From positions 1-23,841 of the forward strand of contig JAITJJ010000170.1 of the NCBI GenBank assembly GCA_031278965.1: a stretch of 23,841 nucleotides of DNA, read 5' to 3'. The stretch is from Deferribacteraceae bacterium (GTDB lineage: Bacteria > Chrysiogenota > Deferribacteres > Deferribacterales > JAISNW01). Below, one piece after another: positions 7,693 to 16,255 of the stretch (within the stretch, counting starts at the first letter, position 1; each line of letters begins with the position of its first letter). Under the pieces are notes generated by a model. The model saw only the letters and a list, made by a program, of their open reading frames with translations, was not told the origin of the DNA and made no database searches. Both the position numbers and the translations under genes were made by a program.

Positions 7693-9705
7693 TCATACTT
7701 TAAACCTGTCCAGAAGCGTTTTTGTTTTTTGAGATGCCTCGGTGAGCTCTTGAACCGACTTGTTAAATATATCTATGGTCTGGTTGCAACTATCCAACAG
7801 GGCGCTGATGTCCTGAGCGCTGTCATTAACCCCTGTTATGGCGGACACTTGATCTTCTATGGAAGCGGTGATCAATTTGCTGTTGGCATCTATGGTGCCC
7901 ACAACATTTACCATCCCTTTAAAGGAATCTTTCGCTGATTCCGCTATGGCGATACTCTCCTTGACGCTTGCTTCAGCAATAGCCATCTCTTCGGCCGCCC
8001 TGTCGGTTTCCGTCTGGAGAGCAAGTATTATCCCTTTAATCTCCTGTGTGGATTTCTGAGTGCGCTCGGCAAGCTTTCTCACCTCGTCTGCCACCACCGC
8101 AAAGCCGCGCCCTGCTTCCCCTGCCCTTGCCGCCTCTATTGCCGCATTTAACGCCAGAAGGTTTGTCTGATCGGCTATGTCATTGATAGCGTTTAATATA
8201 TCTCCAATCTGTGCGGAGGCTTGCCCAAGTTCTGACACCGTTGTGGAGAGGGATACGGTAATGGTATTTATCTTCTCCATAGAAATATAAAGCTCGTTAA
8301 GGTTATGCTCACCGTCAAGAATCTTGACGGAAGCGCCGGAAACCACACTCTCATTATTTTTTAATGTTTCCACTACCCCCTTTGAAGAATTTACCACCCC
8401 TTCCAGAACCATATTGACGGAGGATATATCCGCACTCTGCTGAGAGAAAGAGGTTTGCAGCCCCAAAAGGTTTTCCCCTATCTCCCCCGCATTGGCGGTG
8501 GAGCGGTCGGCGCTGGATTTAATATCTTTTATAATGTAGGAAAGGCGGATTACGAAGGTATTTAACTGCTCCGCAAGGGTTTCAAACTCATCTCCGCTGT
8601 CTATAGCGATGGTTTTTGTCAGATCCCCCTCGCCTTCGGTAACGTCCTTAAACGCCTCCATAAACCCCCTGAGATAGCGGAGGATAAAGAACCTTGAAAA
8701 GGCGGTAATCCCGCAGATCGCCACAATGATTGCCGCTAAAATAAAAGCAAAGATAATCTCAAGATTATCCAGCCCCGCATTGGAGTAAGCGCTTTTATTA
8801 TAGGCGGTTACCAAAAGCATCCACGATTTATCCATCCCCGCTGCTTTCACGGGCACGGCAATGCTCATAGCCTGCCTTCCCTTCTTATCTTTCCAGGTAA
8901 AAGAGGTTTGTTTGCCGGCTACTGAATCTTTCAGGGCGGAAGAAAGTGAATATTGGGGGATTTCCTTGATATTTGACATGGACTTGCTTGCAAGTTCTCT
9001 GTCCGACGCCGCAATAATAGCCCCTCTATCAGTAATAAGGATAGCATTCCCCGTACCGAACGGCTTTATGTTCTCTATATATTTTTGAAATCCGTCGAGG
9101 AGGAAATCATACGAATTAACGCCGATTACCTTGCCGGAATGGATTATAGGGGCGGCAATCGTAACCATAAGGTAGCTCGCGCCGCCCGCTTCATACCAGT
9201 AAGGTTCTGTAAGCACTATCTTCTTTGTGGATCTCGGCGTTTCATACCACTCTTCGCCGGAGTAACTGGAAAGCGTTTCCTGTATCAAGACTCCGTTTTC
9301 AATGAACCAATAGGGGATAAAGTGCCCCTGTTTGTCGTGGTATTTTGCTCCGGCAAAATCCGCATCCTCGCCCAATACATTCGGTTCAAATATGAGTGCT
9401 CCGCCAAAAAAACCGAAGCGGCTTATATAGTTTTCTGTTACTTTTGCAGCTACTTCTCTGGTTAAGATCCCCTTTTCCATAAGGAGCTCCAGCTCATTAG
9501 AGAGAGAATCCACCTGAAAGACATTTTCAGAATAGAGCGATTGTAATTCAGTGTCCTTGAGTTCCACTTCCAGCGAAAGCAACTCCATAGCGTCCCTTTT
9601 AACCAAGTTAACTATCATATAGCGGACAAGCAAAAGACTGATAAAACCTACTATTAAGGGTACTATCGTAACAAAAAAAAGCTTCTTTTCCAACGATATT
9701 TTCAT
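7693..9705 (-). CDS. Methyl-accepting chemotaxis protein with Cache-like sensor
   Basis: A 670-residue transmembrane chemoreceptor. Membrane segments lie at about 10-33 and 315-340; between them is a periplasmic sensor of about 280 residues resembling a double Cache domain (LTEPYWYEAGG, then GKVIGVNSYDF). A HAMP domain covers roughly 341-393. The cytoplasmic signalling tip includes INDIADQTNLLALNAAIEAA and GRGFAVVADEVRKLAERTQ (about 508-550), which contact CheA and CheW. There is no C-terminal receptor-modification pentapeptide; the protein ends DRFKV. The ligand is unknown. No good ribosome binding site precedes ATG 9705, so the start is somewhat uncertain. No other chemotaxis gene is nearby, as is common for orphan receptors. 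Confidence 0.95.
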   Translation of the reverse strand: MKISLEKKLFFVTIVPLIVGFISLLLVRYMIVNLVKRDAMELLSLEVELKDTELQSLYSENVFQVDSLSNELELLMEKGILTREVAAKVTENYISRFGFFGGALIFEPNVLGEDADFAGAKYHDKQGHFIPYWFIENGVLIQETLSSYSGEEWYETPRSTKKIVLTEPYWYEAGGASYLMVTIAAPIIHSGKVIGVNSYDFLLDGFQKYIENIKPFGTGNAILITDRGAIIAASDRELASKSMSNIKEIPQYSLSSALKDSVAGKQTSFTWKDKKGRQAMSIAVPVKAAGMDKSWMLLVTAYNKSAYSNAGLDNLEIIFAFILAAIIVAICGITAFSRFFILRYLRGFMEAFKDVTEGEGDLTKTIAIDSGDEFETLAEQLNTFVIRLSYIIKDIKSSADRSTANAGEIGENLLGLQTSFSQQSADISSVNMVLEGVVNSSKGVVETLKNNESVVSGASVKILDGEHNLNELYISMEKINTITVSLSTTVSELGQASAQIGDILNAINDIADQTNLLALNAAIEAARAGEAGRGFAVVADEVRKLAERTQKSTQEIKGIILALQTETDRAAEEMAIAEASVKESIAIAESAKDSFKGMVNVVGTIDANSKLITASIEDQVSAITGVNDSAQDISALLDSCNQTIDIFNKSVQELTEASQKTKTLLDRFKV

Positions 9706-9725
9706 AACACATTTTAATAAAAAAA

Positions 9726-9750
9726 CTATCGGTTTAGCAAGGAAAATTTA
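9726..9750 (-). promoter_or_regulatory. Weak sigma28-like promoter for the chemoreceptor
   Basis: Read on the minus strand, TAAATTTT (9750-9743) and ACCGATAG (9733-9726) resemble the flagellar sigma28 elements TAAAGTTT and GCCGATAA. The gap between them is nine bases rather than the usual eleven, which weakens the call. Sigma28 control would suit a chemoreceptor. The distance to the start codon is short. Confidence 0.25.
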
Positions 9751-9937
9751 AATAAAGTTACAAAATCTATCAAAATATGCAAAAATTAAAAAAAATGTAA
9801 GTGTAGTTAAGAACTTTTACAGATTTTTAAAAGCTGAATTAATCCCGACTTTTCATATATTTTTTACGCTATCTCCGTTTTAAATTTTACACAATGCCTT
9901 TAGACTTGCACTTATCATTATAATTATGAGGTGTTTT

Positions 9938-11374
9938 ATGAAAAGGATTTTAATGTGCGCGTTCGCCCTTATCTTTATGGGGATTTGTGCGCATGCTCAG
10001 CAGGCAAAGTATATCTTTCTGTTTATCGGGGACGGGATGGCGATGCCGCAGATTAGCTCCGCGGAGGTATATGCGGGGGCGCTTGCCGGAAGTGATGTGG
10101 ATATAAAAAAACTGACGTTCACCCGCTTTCCCAACGCTGGGATTATGACTACTTATGACGCGGGCTCTTTTATAACCGATTCCGCATCCGCCGGCACCGC
10201 TATGGCTTCGGGGTATAAAACTTTGTCCGGCATAATCAATATGGACCCCGCAAAACGTGTTAAATATACCCCGATTACCTATGACATGAAAAAGAAAGGG
10301 TATAAGATCGGGATCATATCCTCCGTGTCACTGGATCACGCAACCCCCGCTTCTTTTTATGCGGCGGTTGAATCCCGCGGCGATATGTACAATATTGCTG
10401 TTCAGCTTGCAAAGAGCGGATTTGACTACTTTGCGGGCGGCGGTTTTGTAAAAGAGAAAGGGAAAGACGGACAGCCCGATATTTACTCGGTTTTTAAGGA
10501 TAACGGCTATAAAGTAGTTAACAGCAACGCCGACTTCAAAAAGCTGAAAGGTTCAAAGCTTATTATGATCAACGAAAAGCTCCAAGATGCAAAATCCATG
10601 TCCTATGAAGTTGACCGTAAGGCAGACGACCTGTCCCTCGCGGAACACACTAAAAAGGCGATAGAAATCCTTGATAACAGCAAAGGTTTTTTCCTTATGG
10701 TGGAAGGCGGGAAGATTGACTGGGCTTGCCATGCAAATGATGCCGCCGCCGCAATCCACGATGTTATCTCCCTTGACAAAGCGGTTCAGGAGGCTGTCGC
10801 CTTTTACAACAAGCACCCAAACGATACGGTTATCATAGTGACCGGAGATCACGAAACCGGCGGAATGACCTTGGGATTTGCAGGCACGCAATATGCAACC
10901 TTTTTTGATAAGGTAGCGTCACAAAAAGGCTCTTTCATCCGCTTTAACGATGAGATATTAACCCCGTATAAGAAATCCGCAGCGGCGGGTGGCCTCCTTT
11001 CAGATCTGGATTCGCAGATTAAAAACTATTTTGGTTTTGCTGTAAGCGAACTCTCAAGTGACGAGCAGGCGCAGGTGCAGCTTGCTTTTAAGCGGAGTAT
11101 GGGCGGGGAGCTTGAAAATACCACAGATCAGATGCTCTTTCTCCTGTTCGGAGGATATGAACCTCTTACCGTTAAACTAACTCAGATAATGAACCAACGG
11201 GCGGGGATAGGGTGGACAAGTTATGCGCATACCGGCGTTCCTATACCTGTTTTTGCCATAGGGAAAGGCGGACAGCACTTTACCGGCTACTATGACAATA
11301 CGGATATATACAAATATCTGGCAGCCCTTGCAGGGGTGGAAACAGCCGGTAAGAAAGTAGCGCTCTCCAGATAG
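9938..11374 (+). CDS. Secreted alkaline phosphatase
   Basis: A 478-residue PhoA-superfamily enzyme that releases phosphate from monoesters. The first 20 residues form a Sec signal peptide ending AHA before QQAKYI, so it should act in the periplasm. Active-site and metal-binding elements are visible: D32 in IGDGM, nucleophile S82 in TDSASAGTA, D133 and H134 in SLDHATPA, E256/D261/H265 in the EGGKIDWACHAND stretch, D304/H305 in TGDHETGG, and H431 in YAHTGVP. ATG 9938 is preferred because GAGGTG (9928-9933) precedes it; an ATG at 9926 overlaps that site. The 232 bases between this start and the divergent chemoreceptor are AT-rich with only weak Pho-box-like half sites (TTTTCAT at 9850, TTATCAT at 9912). 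It is followed 12 bases later by the YibE/F gene. Confidence 0.94.
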   Translation: MKRILMCAFALIFMGICAHAQQAKYIFLFIGDGMAMPQISSAEVYAGALAGSDVDIKKLTFTRFPNAGIMTTYDAGSFITDSASAGTAMASGYKTLSGIINMDPAKRVKYTPITYDMKKKGYKIGIISSVSLDHATPASFYAAVESRGDMYNIAVQLAKSGFDYFAGGGFVKEKGKDGQPDIYSVFKDNGYKVVNSNADFKKLKGSKLIMINEKLQDAKSMSYEVDRKADDLSLAEHTKKAIEILDNSKGFFLMVEGGKIDWACHANDAAAAIHDVISLDKAVQEAVAFYNKHPNDTVIIVTGDHETGGMTLGFAGTQYATFFDKVASQKGSFIRFNDEILTPYKKSAAAGGLLSDLDSQIKNYFGFAVSELSSDEQAQVQLAFKRSMGGELENTTDQMLFLLFGGYEPLTVKLTQIMNQRAGIGWTSYAHTGVPIPVFAIGKGGQHFTGYYDNTDIYKYLAALAGVETAGKKVALSR

Positions 11375-11386
11375 TTTTGCAGAGAG

Positions 11387-12541
11387 ATGAAAAACCGCTT
11401 CAAAGCTGTAAAGAAAGACCTGATCTTTACCTGCACGGTCGCTCTTGTCACCATAGCACTATTCCTCCTCCCCACCGGGTTCAGGAGCAGTGCTTATGAA
11501 GGAACTGTGCGGGTAAAGGCGATGGTTATCGAAACCGATGACAGCATGGTGCGCCAATTCGGCATAGTTAAGCAGGGGGTTCAGAACATAAAAGCCCGCG
11601 TGCTGTCGGGGAAGTTTAAAGGGGAGATATGCGAGGCTTCCAACAATATTGTGGGGAAGATGGAGGTAGACAAGGTCTTTGCCCCGGGAGACAAGATACT
11701 GATGGGGCTTACGCTTGATGAGAACGGCAGCGCCGTCATATCCTCCGTAGCCTTTGATTACTACCGCATAAATACGGCGATCATCTTATTTGTCGTATTC
11801 GCGGGAACTCTCCTCTTTTTTGCAGGCTTTACCGGATTAAAAAGCCTCCTCTCCTTCCTTTTATCTGTGGCGGTTTTCTGGAAAGTATTTATCCCCTCCA
11901 TCCTCCACGGTTTTTTGGGAGCTTTGCCGATCGCCCTTTTAACAACCTTCTTCCTTACGGGTTGCATAATGTTTTTAGTGGGAGGGTTAAACAAGCGAGG
12001 ATTGGTCAGCTTTTTGGGGGCTTGTGCGGGGATATTCCTGACGTTTCTCCTTGCTGTTTTATTCGGAGCTTTCTTTAGGGTAAACGGAGCGGTAAAACCG
12101 TTCACGGAGATACTCCTCTACTCCGGTTTCCCCCACCTTAATATCACCCTTATCTTCCTTGCCTCTATTGTTATCTCGTCCTCCGGAGCGATAATGGATG
12201 TTGCTATGGATATTGCAAGCGCCCTTCAGGAGATCAGAGAGAAAGCGCCGGGCATATCCCTAAAAGAGCTTATCTCATCAGGCTTTAATGTTGGGAGGGC
12301 GGTAATCGGCACCATGACCACCACTCTCTTGCTGGCATATTCGGGGAGCTATATCTCTCTGCTGATGTATTTCATGGCACAGGGGATACCGCTGGAAAAC
12401 ATCTTAAATTTAAGTTATGTCTCCGCGGAGATATTGGCGACTTTATCGGGAAGCATAGGGATTGTGGCGGTGGCGCCGTTCACGGCGGTGATTGGCGGAA
12501 TAATATTTAAATCCGGATTGGGGAGAAGCCTGCGTCCGTGA
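11387..12541 (+). CDS. YibE/F-family membrane protein
   Basis: A 384-residue integral membrane protein of the YibE/F family, whose function is poorly defined; relatives have been described as possible efflux or transport proteins. One N-terminal segment (about 12-32) is followed by a soluble region of about 95 residues, then about seven further hydrophobic segments between 129 and 375. The SSGAIMDVAMDIASAL stretch (265-280) is characteristic. The ATG follows the alkaline phosphatase stop after 12 bases with only a purine run, AGAGAG, as a poor binding site, so the two are probably cotranscribed. A terminator follows at 12554. Family call is firm; any link to phosphate metabolism is inferred from position. 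Confidence 0.88.
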   Translation: MKNRFKAVKKDLIFTCTVALVTIALFLLPTGFRSSAYEGTVRVKAMVIETDDSMVRQFGIVKQGVQNIKARVLSGKFKGEICEASNNIVGKMEVDKVFAPGDKILMGLTLDENGSAVISSVAFDYYRINTAIILFVVFAGTLLFFAGFTGLKSLLSFLLSVAVFWKVFIPSILHGFLGALPIALLTTFFLTGCIMFLVGGLNKRGLVSFLGACAGIFLTFLLAVLFGAFFRVNGAVKPFTEILLYSGFPHLNITLIFLASIVISSSGAIMDVAMDIASALQEIREKAPGISLKELISSGFNVGRAVIGTMTTTLLLAYSGSYISLLMYFMAQGIPLENILNLSYVSAEILATLSGSIGIVAVAPFTAVIGGIIFKSGLGRSLRP

Positions 12542-12553
12542 AAATAGTGTAAT

Positions 12554-12599
12554 GGGCGGGCAAACCGAATAATTGCAAGGTTTCCCTCCCCAATTTTTT
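12554..12599 (+). terminator. Intrinsic terminator after the YibE/F gene
   Basis: GGGCGGG (12554-12560) and AAACC (12562-12566) pair with GGTTT (12579-12583) and CCCTCCC (12584-12590), with one bulged C at 12561, one mismatch and a 12-base loop. A run of six T (12594-12599) follows. This would separate the phosphatase-YibE/F transcript from the HD-domain gene beginning 14 bases later. Confidence 0.7.
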
Positions 12600-12612
12600 A
12601 TGAGGTGTATTT

Positions 12613-13707
12613 ATGACCAGAAGAACTTTTATGGCAGGAATCGCCGCGGCAGGGATGCTGGGGCTGGCGCGGGATGTATTTTCCGCTGAAACAAAGAGGA
12701 CGACCCTTGCGGAATGTCTTAAAATGGCGCCGTTTCAGGCGGCGGAAAATTCCGCAATGATAAATAAGGGGATAGGTTATCTGAAATATATGGTGACAAG
12801 GATTGAAGCCAAAGCCCTTCGCGGAATAGGAGAGCGTTATCTTGAAAATCCTGCCCCAACTCTCATAAAGCGTTTTGCAAGCGGTTCAGATCGGGAGAAA
12901 ACAGCGGCGGAGCTCTTAAAAGCAGGGTATATCCGCAAAGATATAACCGTGGATGTTCTTTTTCCGAAAGCGCAAACAGGCAAGGCGCCCCAACCTGTGC
13001 TTACAACTCCAGGCAGCGGATACCAGAGCCATCACTCCTATCCAGGCGGGCTCGTTACGCATCTGGCGGCGAATATATCCATCGCTAACCATATTGCGGA
13101 CACCTATCCTATGGTCTACGGCTATGACGTAAACAGGGATATAGTGATCCTTGCCCAGCTTCTTCACGATTTTCACAAACCGTGGGTTTTCCAATGGACA
13201 GCCGATTATGATACCTTGACAGAGATAAGTATAGCGGGCACAGGGGCGCACCATATTCTAAGCATTTCGGAAGCTCTATACTGCAATTTTCCCCCGGAGT
13301 TGACGGTAGCTATGGCATCCGCCCACGCCTCTCCCACTTCAAAAGAAGAGCGGGAGAGTATTTTGGGGTGGATAAAGGCCGCAGGTATTATATCCGGGAT
13401 TGATCCGTATAAAGCGGGGGTATTAACCGGCGCTGATGGAATGGGGCTCTTTGACCGCCAGGAGAATTATATCACTCACCTTGGCGATCACGACTGGGTG
13501 TTAAGCGTTCCGGCGGCGCAGAATACCATCGCCGCATTAAAAAGTATTGCAGCTGATATATATAAGATTAATCCGAATTCTGCAAAAGATTTCAACTCGT
13601 TCAGAAACTATGTATTCTCGCAAGCCGGAGCAATGACGCTCCACAACGTATGGGCAAACAACGGGATAAAAGCCCTTGGGGAATATGTAAAAACGATAGT
13701 GGCGTGA
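12613..13707 (+). CDS. Tat-signal HD-domain hydrolase-like protein
   Basis: A 364-residue protein that looks like an exported HD-domain metal-dependent phosphohydrolase. The N terminus MTRRTFMAGIAAAGMLGL fits the twin-arginine pattern (T-R-R-x-F-hydrophobic) with a hydrophobic stretch and an FSAE cleavage region near 24-25. The core has H140/H141 in SHHSYPGGLVTH, H150, the H185-D186 pair in LLHDFHK, H213/H214 in GAHHIL and H238 in ASAHAS, the order expected of HD enzymes. Tat export would allow cytoplasmic metal loading before transport. The ATG has GAGGTG (12602-12607) five bases upstream. The substrate is unknown; HD proteins cleave phosphate esters of nucleotides or related compounds. It follows the phosphatase set in the same direction but behind a terminator. 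Confidence 0.75.
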   Translation: MTRRTFMAGIAAAGMLGLARDVFSAETKRTTLAECLKMAPFQAAENSAMINKGIGYLKYMVTRIEAKALRGIGERYLENPAPTLIKRFASGSDREKTAAELLKAGYIRKDITVDVLFPKAQTGKAPQPVLTTPGSGYQSHHSYPGGLVTHLAANISIANHIADTYPMVYGYDVNRDIVILAQLLHDFHKPWVFQWTADYDTLTEISIAGTGAHHILSISEALYCNFPPELTVAMASAHASPTSKEERESILGWIKAAGIISGIDPYKAGVLTGADGMGLFDRQENYITHLGDHDWVLSVPAAQNTIAALKSIAADIYKINPNSAKDFNSFRNYVFSQAGAMTLHNVWANNGIKALGEYVKTIVA

Positions 13708-13749
13708 TATTGGAGAAGGCGAAGCTTTTTGCCCTTTAGTGTTTGAAAT

Positions 13750-13785
13750 AGGCGCTTTTGGCAGCTTTGTCTGCCAAAAGCGCCT
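13750..13785. repeat. Perfect 15-bp inverted repeat, possible terminator hairpin
   Basis: AGGCGCTTTTGGCAG (13750-13764) is followed by a 6-base loop and its exact complement (13771-13785). The stem is long and GC-rich at its base. The plus strand continues TGTCT, without a proper T run, and the minus-strand side also lacks one. It may be an atypical terminator for the HD gene, 43 bases after its stop, a transcript-stabilising hairpin, or one copy of a dispersed repeat. Confidence 0.6.
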
Positions 13786-14038
13786 TGTCTCGGATCGTTT
13801 GTGCGCCGCTAATAGTCCCCTGCTTTTTTCGGCAAATTCCATCTTTTTAGTATCCCAAGAACCTATAAATTCAATGCCTGCCCGCTTGGCTTACAGCTCT
13901 GCAAAAGCCCACACCGCTGGCCGGCGGACGGCAGATGAGATGAAATATGCAGATAATAATCAGCAGAGCGAGGGAAGGCTTTGCATTTATGAAAGATTGA
14001 TGATAGTATTTTCTGTTGCAGGCAATATTCCCTGTTAC

Positions 14039-14046
14039 AAGGAGAT
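14039..14046 (+). promoter_or_regulatory. Ribosome binding site deciding a TTG start for era
   Basis: AAGGAGAT is a near-ideal Shine-Dalgarno sequence. The only start at proper distance is TTG 14052, five bases downstream, which gives the family-typical N terminus. An earlier in-frame TTG at 14016 lies upstream of the site. Confidence 0.75.
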
Positions 14047-14051
14047 CCGCG

Positions 14052-14900
14052 TTGAATATACCTTTTCGTTGCGGCAATGTAGCTATTGCGGGGCTGCCTA
14101 ATGTGGGCAAATCCACCTTGTTGAACTGCATTTTAGGGAGAAAAGTTTCCATTACCTCTCCCAAGCCCCAGACTACCCGCAATTCCATAAGGGGGATAAA
14201 GACCACGCCGGCTTATCAGATAATCTTTGTAGACACTCCGGGTTATCATACCGGCAACTCCCGCATAGATAAGCTGATGATTCATGAAACAGGAGCGGCT
14301 ATCCTTTCTGTGGATCTGGTCTGCCTTTTGGCGGAACCGCGGAAAGATAGAAAAAGTGATTTCTATCTCCTTTTGGAAAAGATTGCCGCCGGGAGCGCAC
14401 CGGTAATATTGGCGCTTTCTAAGGCAGACATATATAGCCGGAAAGAGCTCCTTGACGCGGCGGACAAATATTCGGAGTTTGCCAACTTCCTTCATATTAT
14501 CCCTATATCTGTCCGACAGGGCTTGAATATAGAAAAACTTGAATACCTTATCGCAGACGCTCTCCCTACCGCCCAAGCTGCTTATTCCTCCGATCAGGTC
14601 ACCACTCAAACAGATCTCTTCCTAACGGCGGAGTTTATTCGGGAGCAGGTATTCCTCCTTTTGCATAAAGAGATCCCATACAGCATCTTTGTTGAAACAG
14701 ACAACATTGAAAATACAGAGAAAGCGGTGTATATTGATGCGTCCATTATGGTTTCCAAAGAGAGTCATAAGCCGATAATATTGGGGAAGGGGGGGCATAT
14801 GCTCAAAGAGATAGGCATTAACGCCCGCAAGGAGCTGAAAGCGCACTTCGGAAAAAATGTCCACCTTAGCCTGTGGGTTAAAGTGGGTAACCCTTTATAA
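14052..14900 (+). CDS. era: GTPase Era
   Basis: Era binds 16S rRNA and assists 30S subunit assembly. Starting from TTG 14052 the product is 282 residues, beginning (M)NIPFRCGNVAIAGLPNVGKS. Visible are the P loop GLPNVGKS (14-21), the TTRNSIRG switch region (41-48), DTPG (61-64) and a C-terminal KH RNA-binding domain with ILGKGGHMLKEIG (243-255). Two small departures: the usual NKxD base-specificity motif reads SKAD (123-126), and the P loop has Leu where most Era proteins have Arg (GRPNVGKS). Both are tolerated in some GTPases. It lies two bases before mgtE. Confidence 0.94.
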   Translation: MNIPFRCGNVAIAGLPNVGKSTLLNCILGRKVSITSPKPQTTRNSIRGIKTTPAYQIIFVDTPGYHTGNSRIDKLMIHETGAAILSVDLVCLLAEPRKDRKSDFYLLLEKIAAGSAPVILALSKADIYSRKELLDAADKYSEFANFLHIIPISVRQGLNIEKLEYLIADALPTAQAAYSSDQVTTQTDLFLTAEFIREQVFLLLHKEIPYSIFVETDNIENTEKAVYIDASIMVSKESHKPIILGKGGHMLKEIGINARKELKAHFGKNVHLSLWVKVGNPL

Positions 14901-14902
14901 AT

Positions 14903-16255
14903 ATGAATACATCTTTAAGAGTTACGCTTGAAAACGTAAAAAAACTTGTGCGCCGCAATGCAAAAGGCCCCCTCTATAAACTTTTAAATAAGCTCCACCC
15001 TGCGGATATTGCCCAGATCATAACCAACCTTACGGATATAGATAAAAAAGGGCTTTTCACCTACCTTAATAATACCGCCCTCCTTGCCGAGATAATTTTA
15101 GAGTTGGGAGAGAAAGAGATAATAGACTACTTTGAGGACGCCGATCCGAAAAGAGCCGGCGAAGTTATTATGGCGATGGAATCCGATGATAAATCTTTTA
15201 TCCTCCGGCTCCTTCCCGAAGATGTAAAAGAGAACCTTGCCCAATACGTCACCTTAAACGAGCTTACCGAGATTGAAGAGCTCCTTCACTATCCCGAAAA
15301 AACCGCCGGCGCTATGATGAACACGGATTATGTGGCATTCCCGGAGGAAACTACCATTAAAGAGGCAACCAAGACCATCCATAAATCCGCCGATGTGGAG
15401 ATGATATATTATATTTACGTTGTTGATTCTGAAGAGCGCCTTACGGGGGTTTTAAGTTTAAGGCAACTTATCCTAAACCCGCCGGAGCATAAACTCAGAG
15501 ATGTTATGACAACAAATGTTATCTCCGTAACAGATTCTGTCCATCAGGAGGATGCCGCAAAGCTTGTTGCAAAATATGACTTTATGGCGCTTCCCGTTGT
15601 AAATGAACAGCGGCAGCTTCAGGGGATTATTACCTTTGACGATATAATTGACGTTATCAGGGAAGAGGCGACAGAAGATGTCTACCGCATTACGGGTACA
15701 CCACAGGCGGAACTTGCATATGATGAAAATGTTATAAAAAGCGCGCGAGTGCGTCTGCCTTGGCTTCTGATAACCTTGATCGGGGAGATGTTTTCGGGCA
15801 TCCTGATATCTTTCTTTCAAGGAAAGTTAAATGAATTTCTTGTGCTTTCGGCGTTTATGCCTGTAATCATGGCTATGGGAGGGAATGTGGGGAGTCAATC
15901 TTCCACGATTACCATCCGCAATATAGCAATCGGACGGATAGACGCGAAACATAACTTCCCCGTCCTATGGAAAGAGCTGCGGGTGGGGCTTCTTATGGGG
16001 ATAGTAAGCGCAATTCCGGTGTTTTTTCTGGCGCCTCTGTTTCATACGTCTTCCGGAATCGGGATAATAGTGGGGGTTGCCTTATTTTGCGCCATGTCGT
16101 TTGCGGCATTTTCCGGAACCTTTGTCCCCCTCTTCCTTATGAAGATGAAAATAGACCCTGCCGTTGCCTCAGGGCCTTTCATATCCACTTTTAACGATAT
16201 AACGGGGCTTACAATCTATTTCAGTGTGGCGCTATGCCTTATGACTCTTCTCTGA
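14903..16255 (+). CDS. mgtE: Magnesium transporter MgtE
   Basis: A 450-residue MgtE-type Mg2+ channel. The cytoplasmic N domain (about 1-130) is a helical superhelix, followed by tandem CBS domains (about 135-255) and a five-helix membrane part (about 285-450). The conserved MAMGGNVGSQ segment (324-332) and D432 in TFNDITGL mark the ion pathway. In this family the N and CBS domains sense intracellular Mg2+ and close the pore. Only two bases separate it from era, without a clear ribosome binding site. Its 3' end overlaps recO by 22 bases. Confidence 0.96.
   Translation: MNTSLRVTLENVKKLVRRNAKGPLYKLLNKLHPADIAQIITNLTDIDKKGLFTYLNNTALLAEIILELGEKEIIDYFEDADPKRAGEVIMAMESDDKSFILRLLPEDVKENLAQYVTLNELTEIEELLHYPEKTAGAMMNTDYVAFPEETTIKEATKTIHKSADVEMIYYIYVVDSEERLTGVLSLRQLILNPPEHKLRDVMTTNVISVTDSVHQEDAAKLVAKYDFMALPVVNEQRQLQGIITFDDIIDVIREEATEDVYRITGTPQAELAYDENVIKSARVRLPWLLITLIGEMFSGILISFFQGKLNEFLVLSAFMPVIMAMGGNVGSQSSTITIRNIAIGRIDAKHNFPVLWKELRVGLLMGIVSAIPVFFLAPLFHTSSGIGIIVGVALFCAMSFAAFSGTFVPLFLMKMKIDPAVASGPFISTFNDITGLTIYFSVALCLMTLL

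Larger units (their letters stand above)
13708..14051. other. Gene-free stretch between the HD gene and era
   Basis: These 344 bases contain a perfect hairpin at 13750-13785 near the HD gene end and the era ribosome binding site at 14039-14046. Open frames crossing the stretch on either strand (for example plus 13739-14101 and minus 13842-13537) give compositions unlike the neighbouring proteins and no recognisable motif. I see no tRNA-like fold and no convincing promoter, though one must exist for era unless transcription reads through from upstream. Confidence 0.6.

Noticed and set aside
13739..14101. Plus-strand open frame before and into era, 120 codons
   Set aside because: It runs through the hairpin and into the conserved era frame and has no ribosome binding site or recognisable residues.
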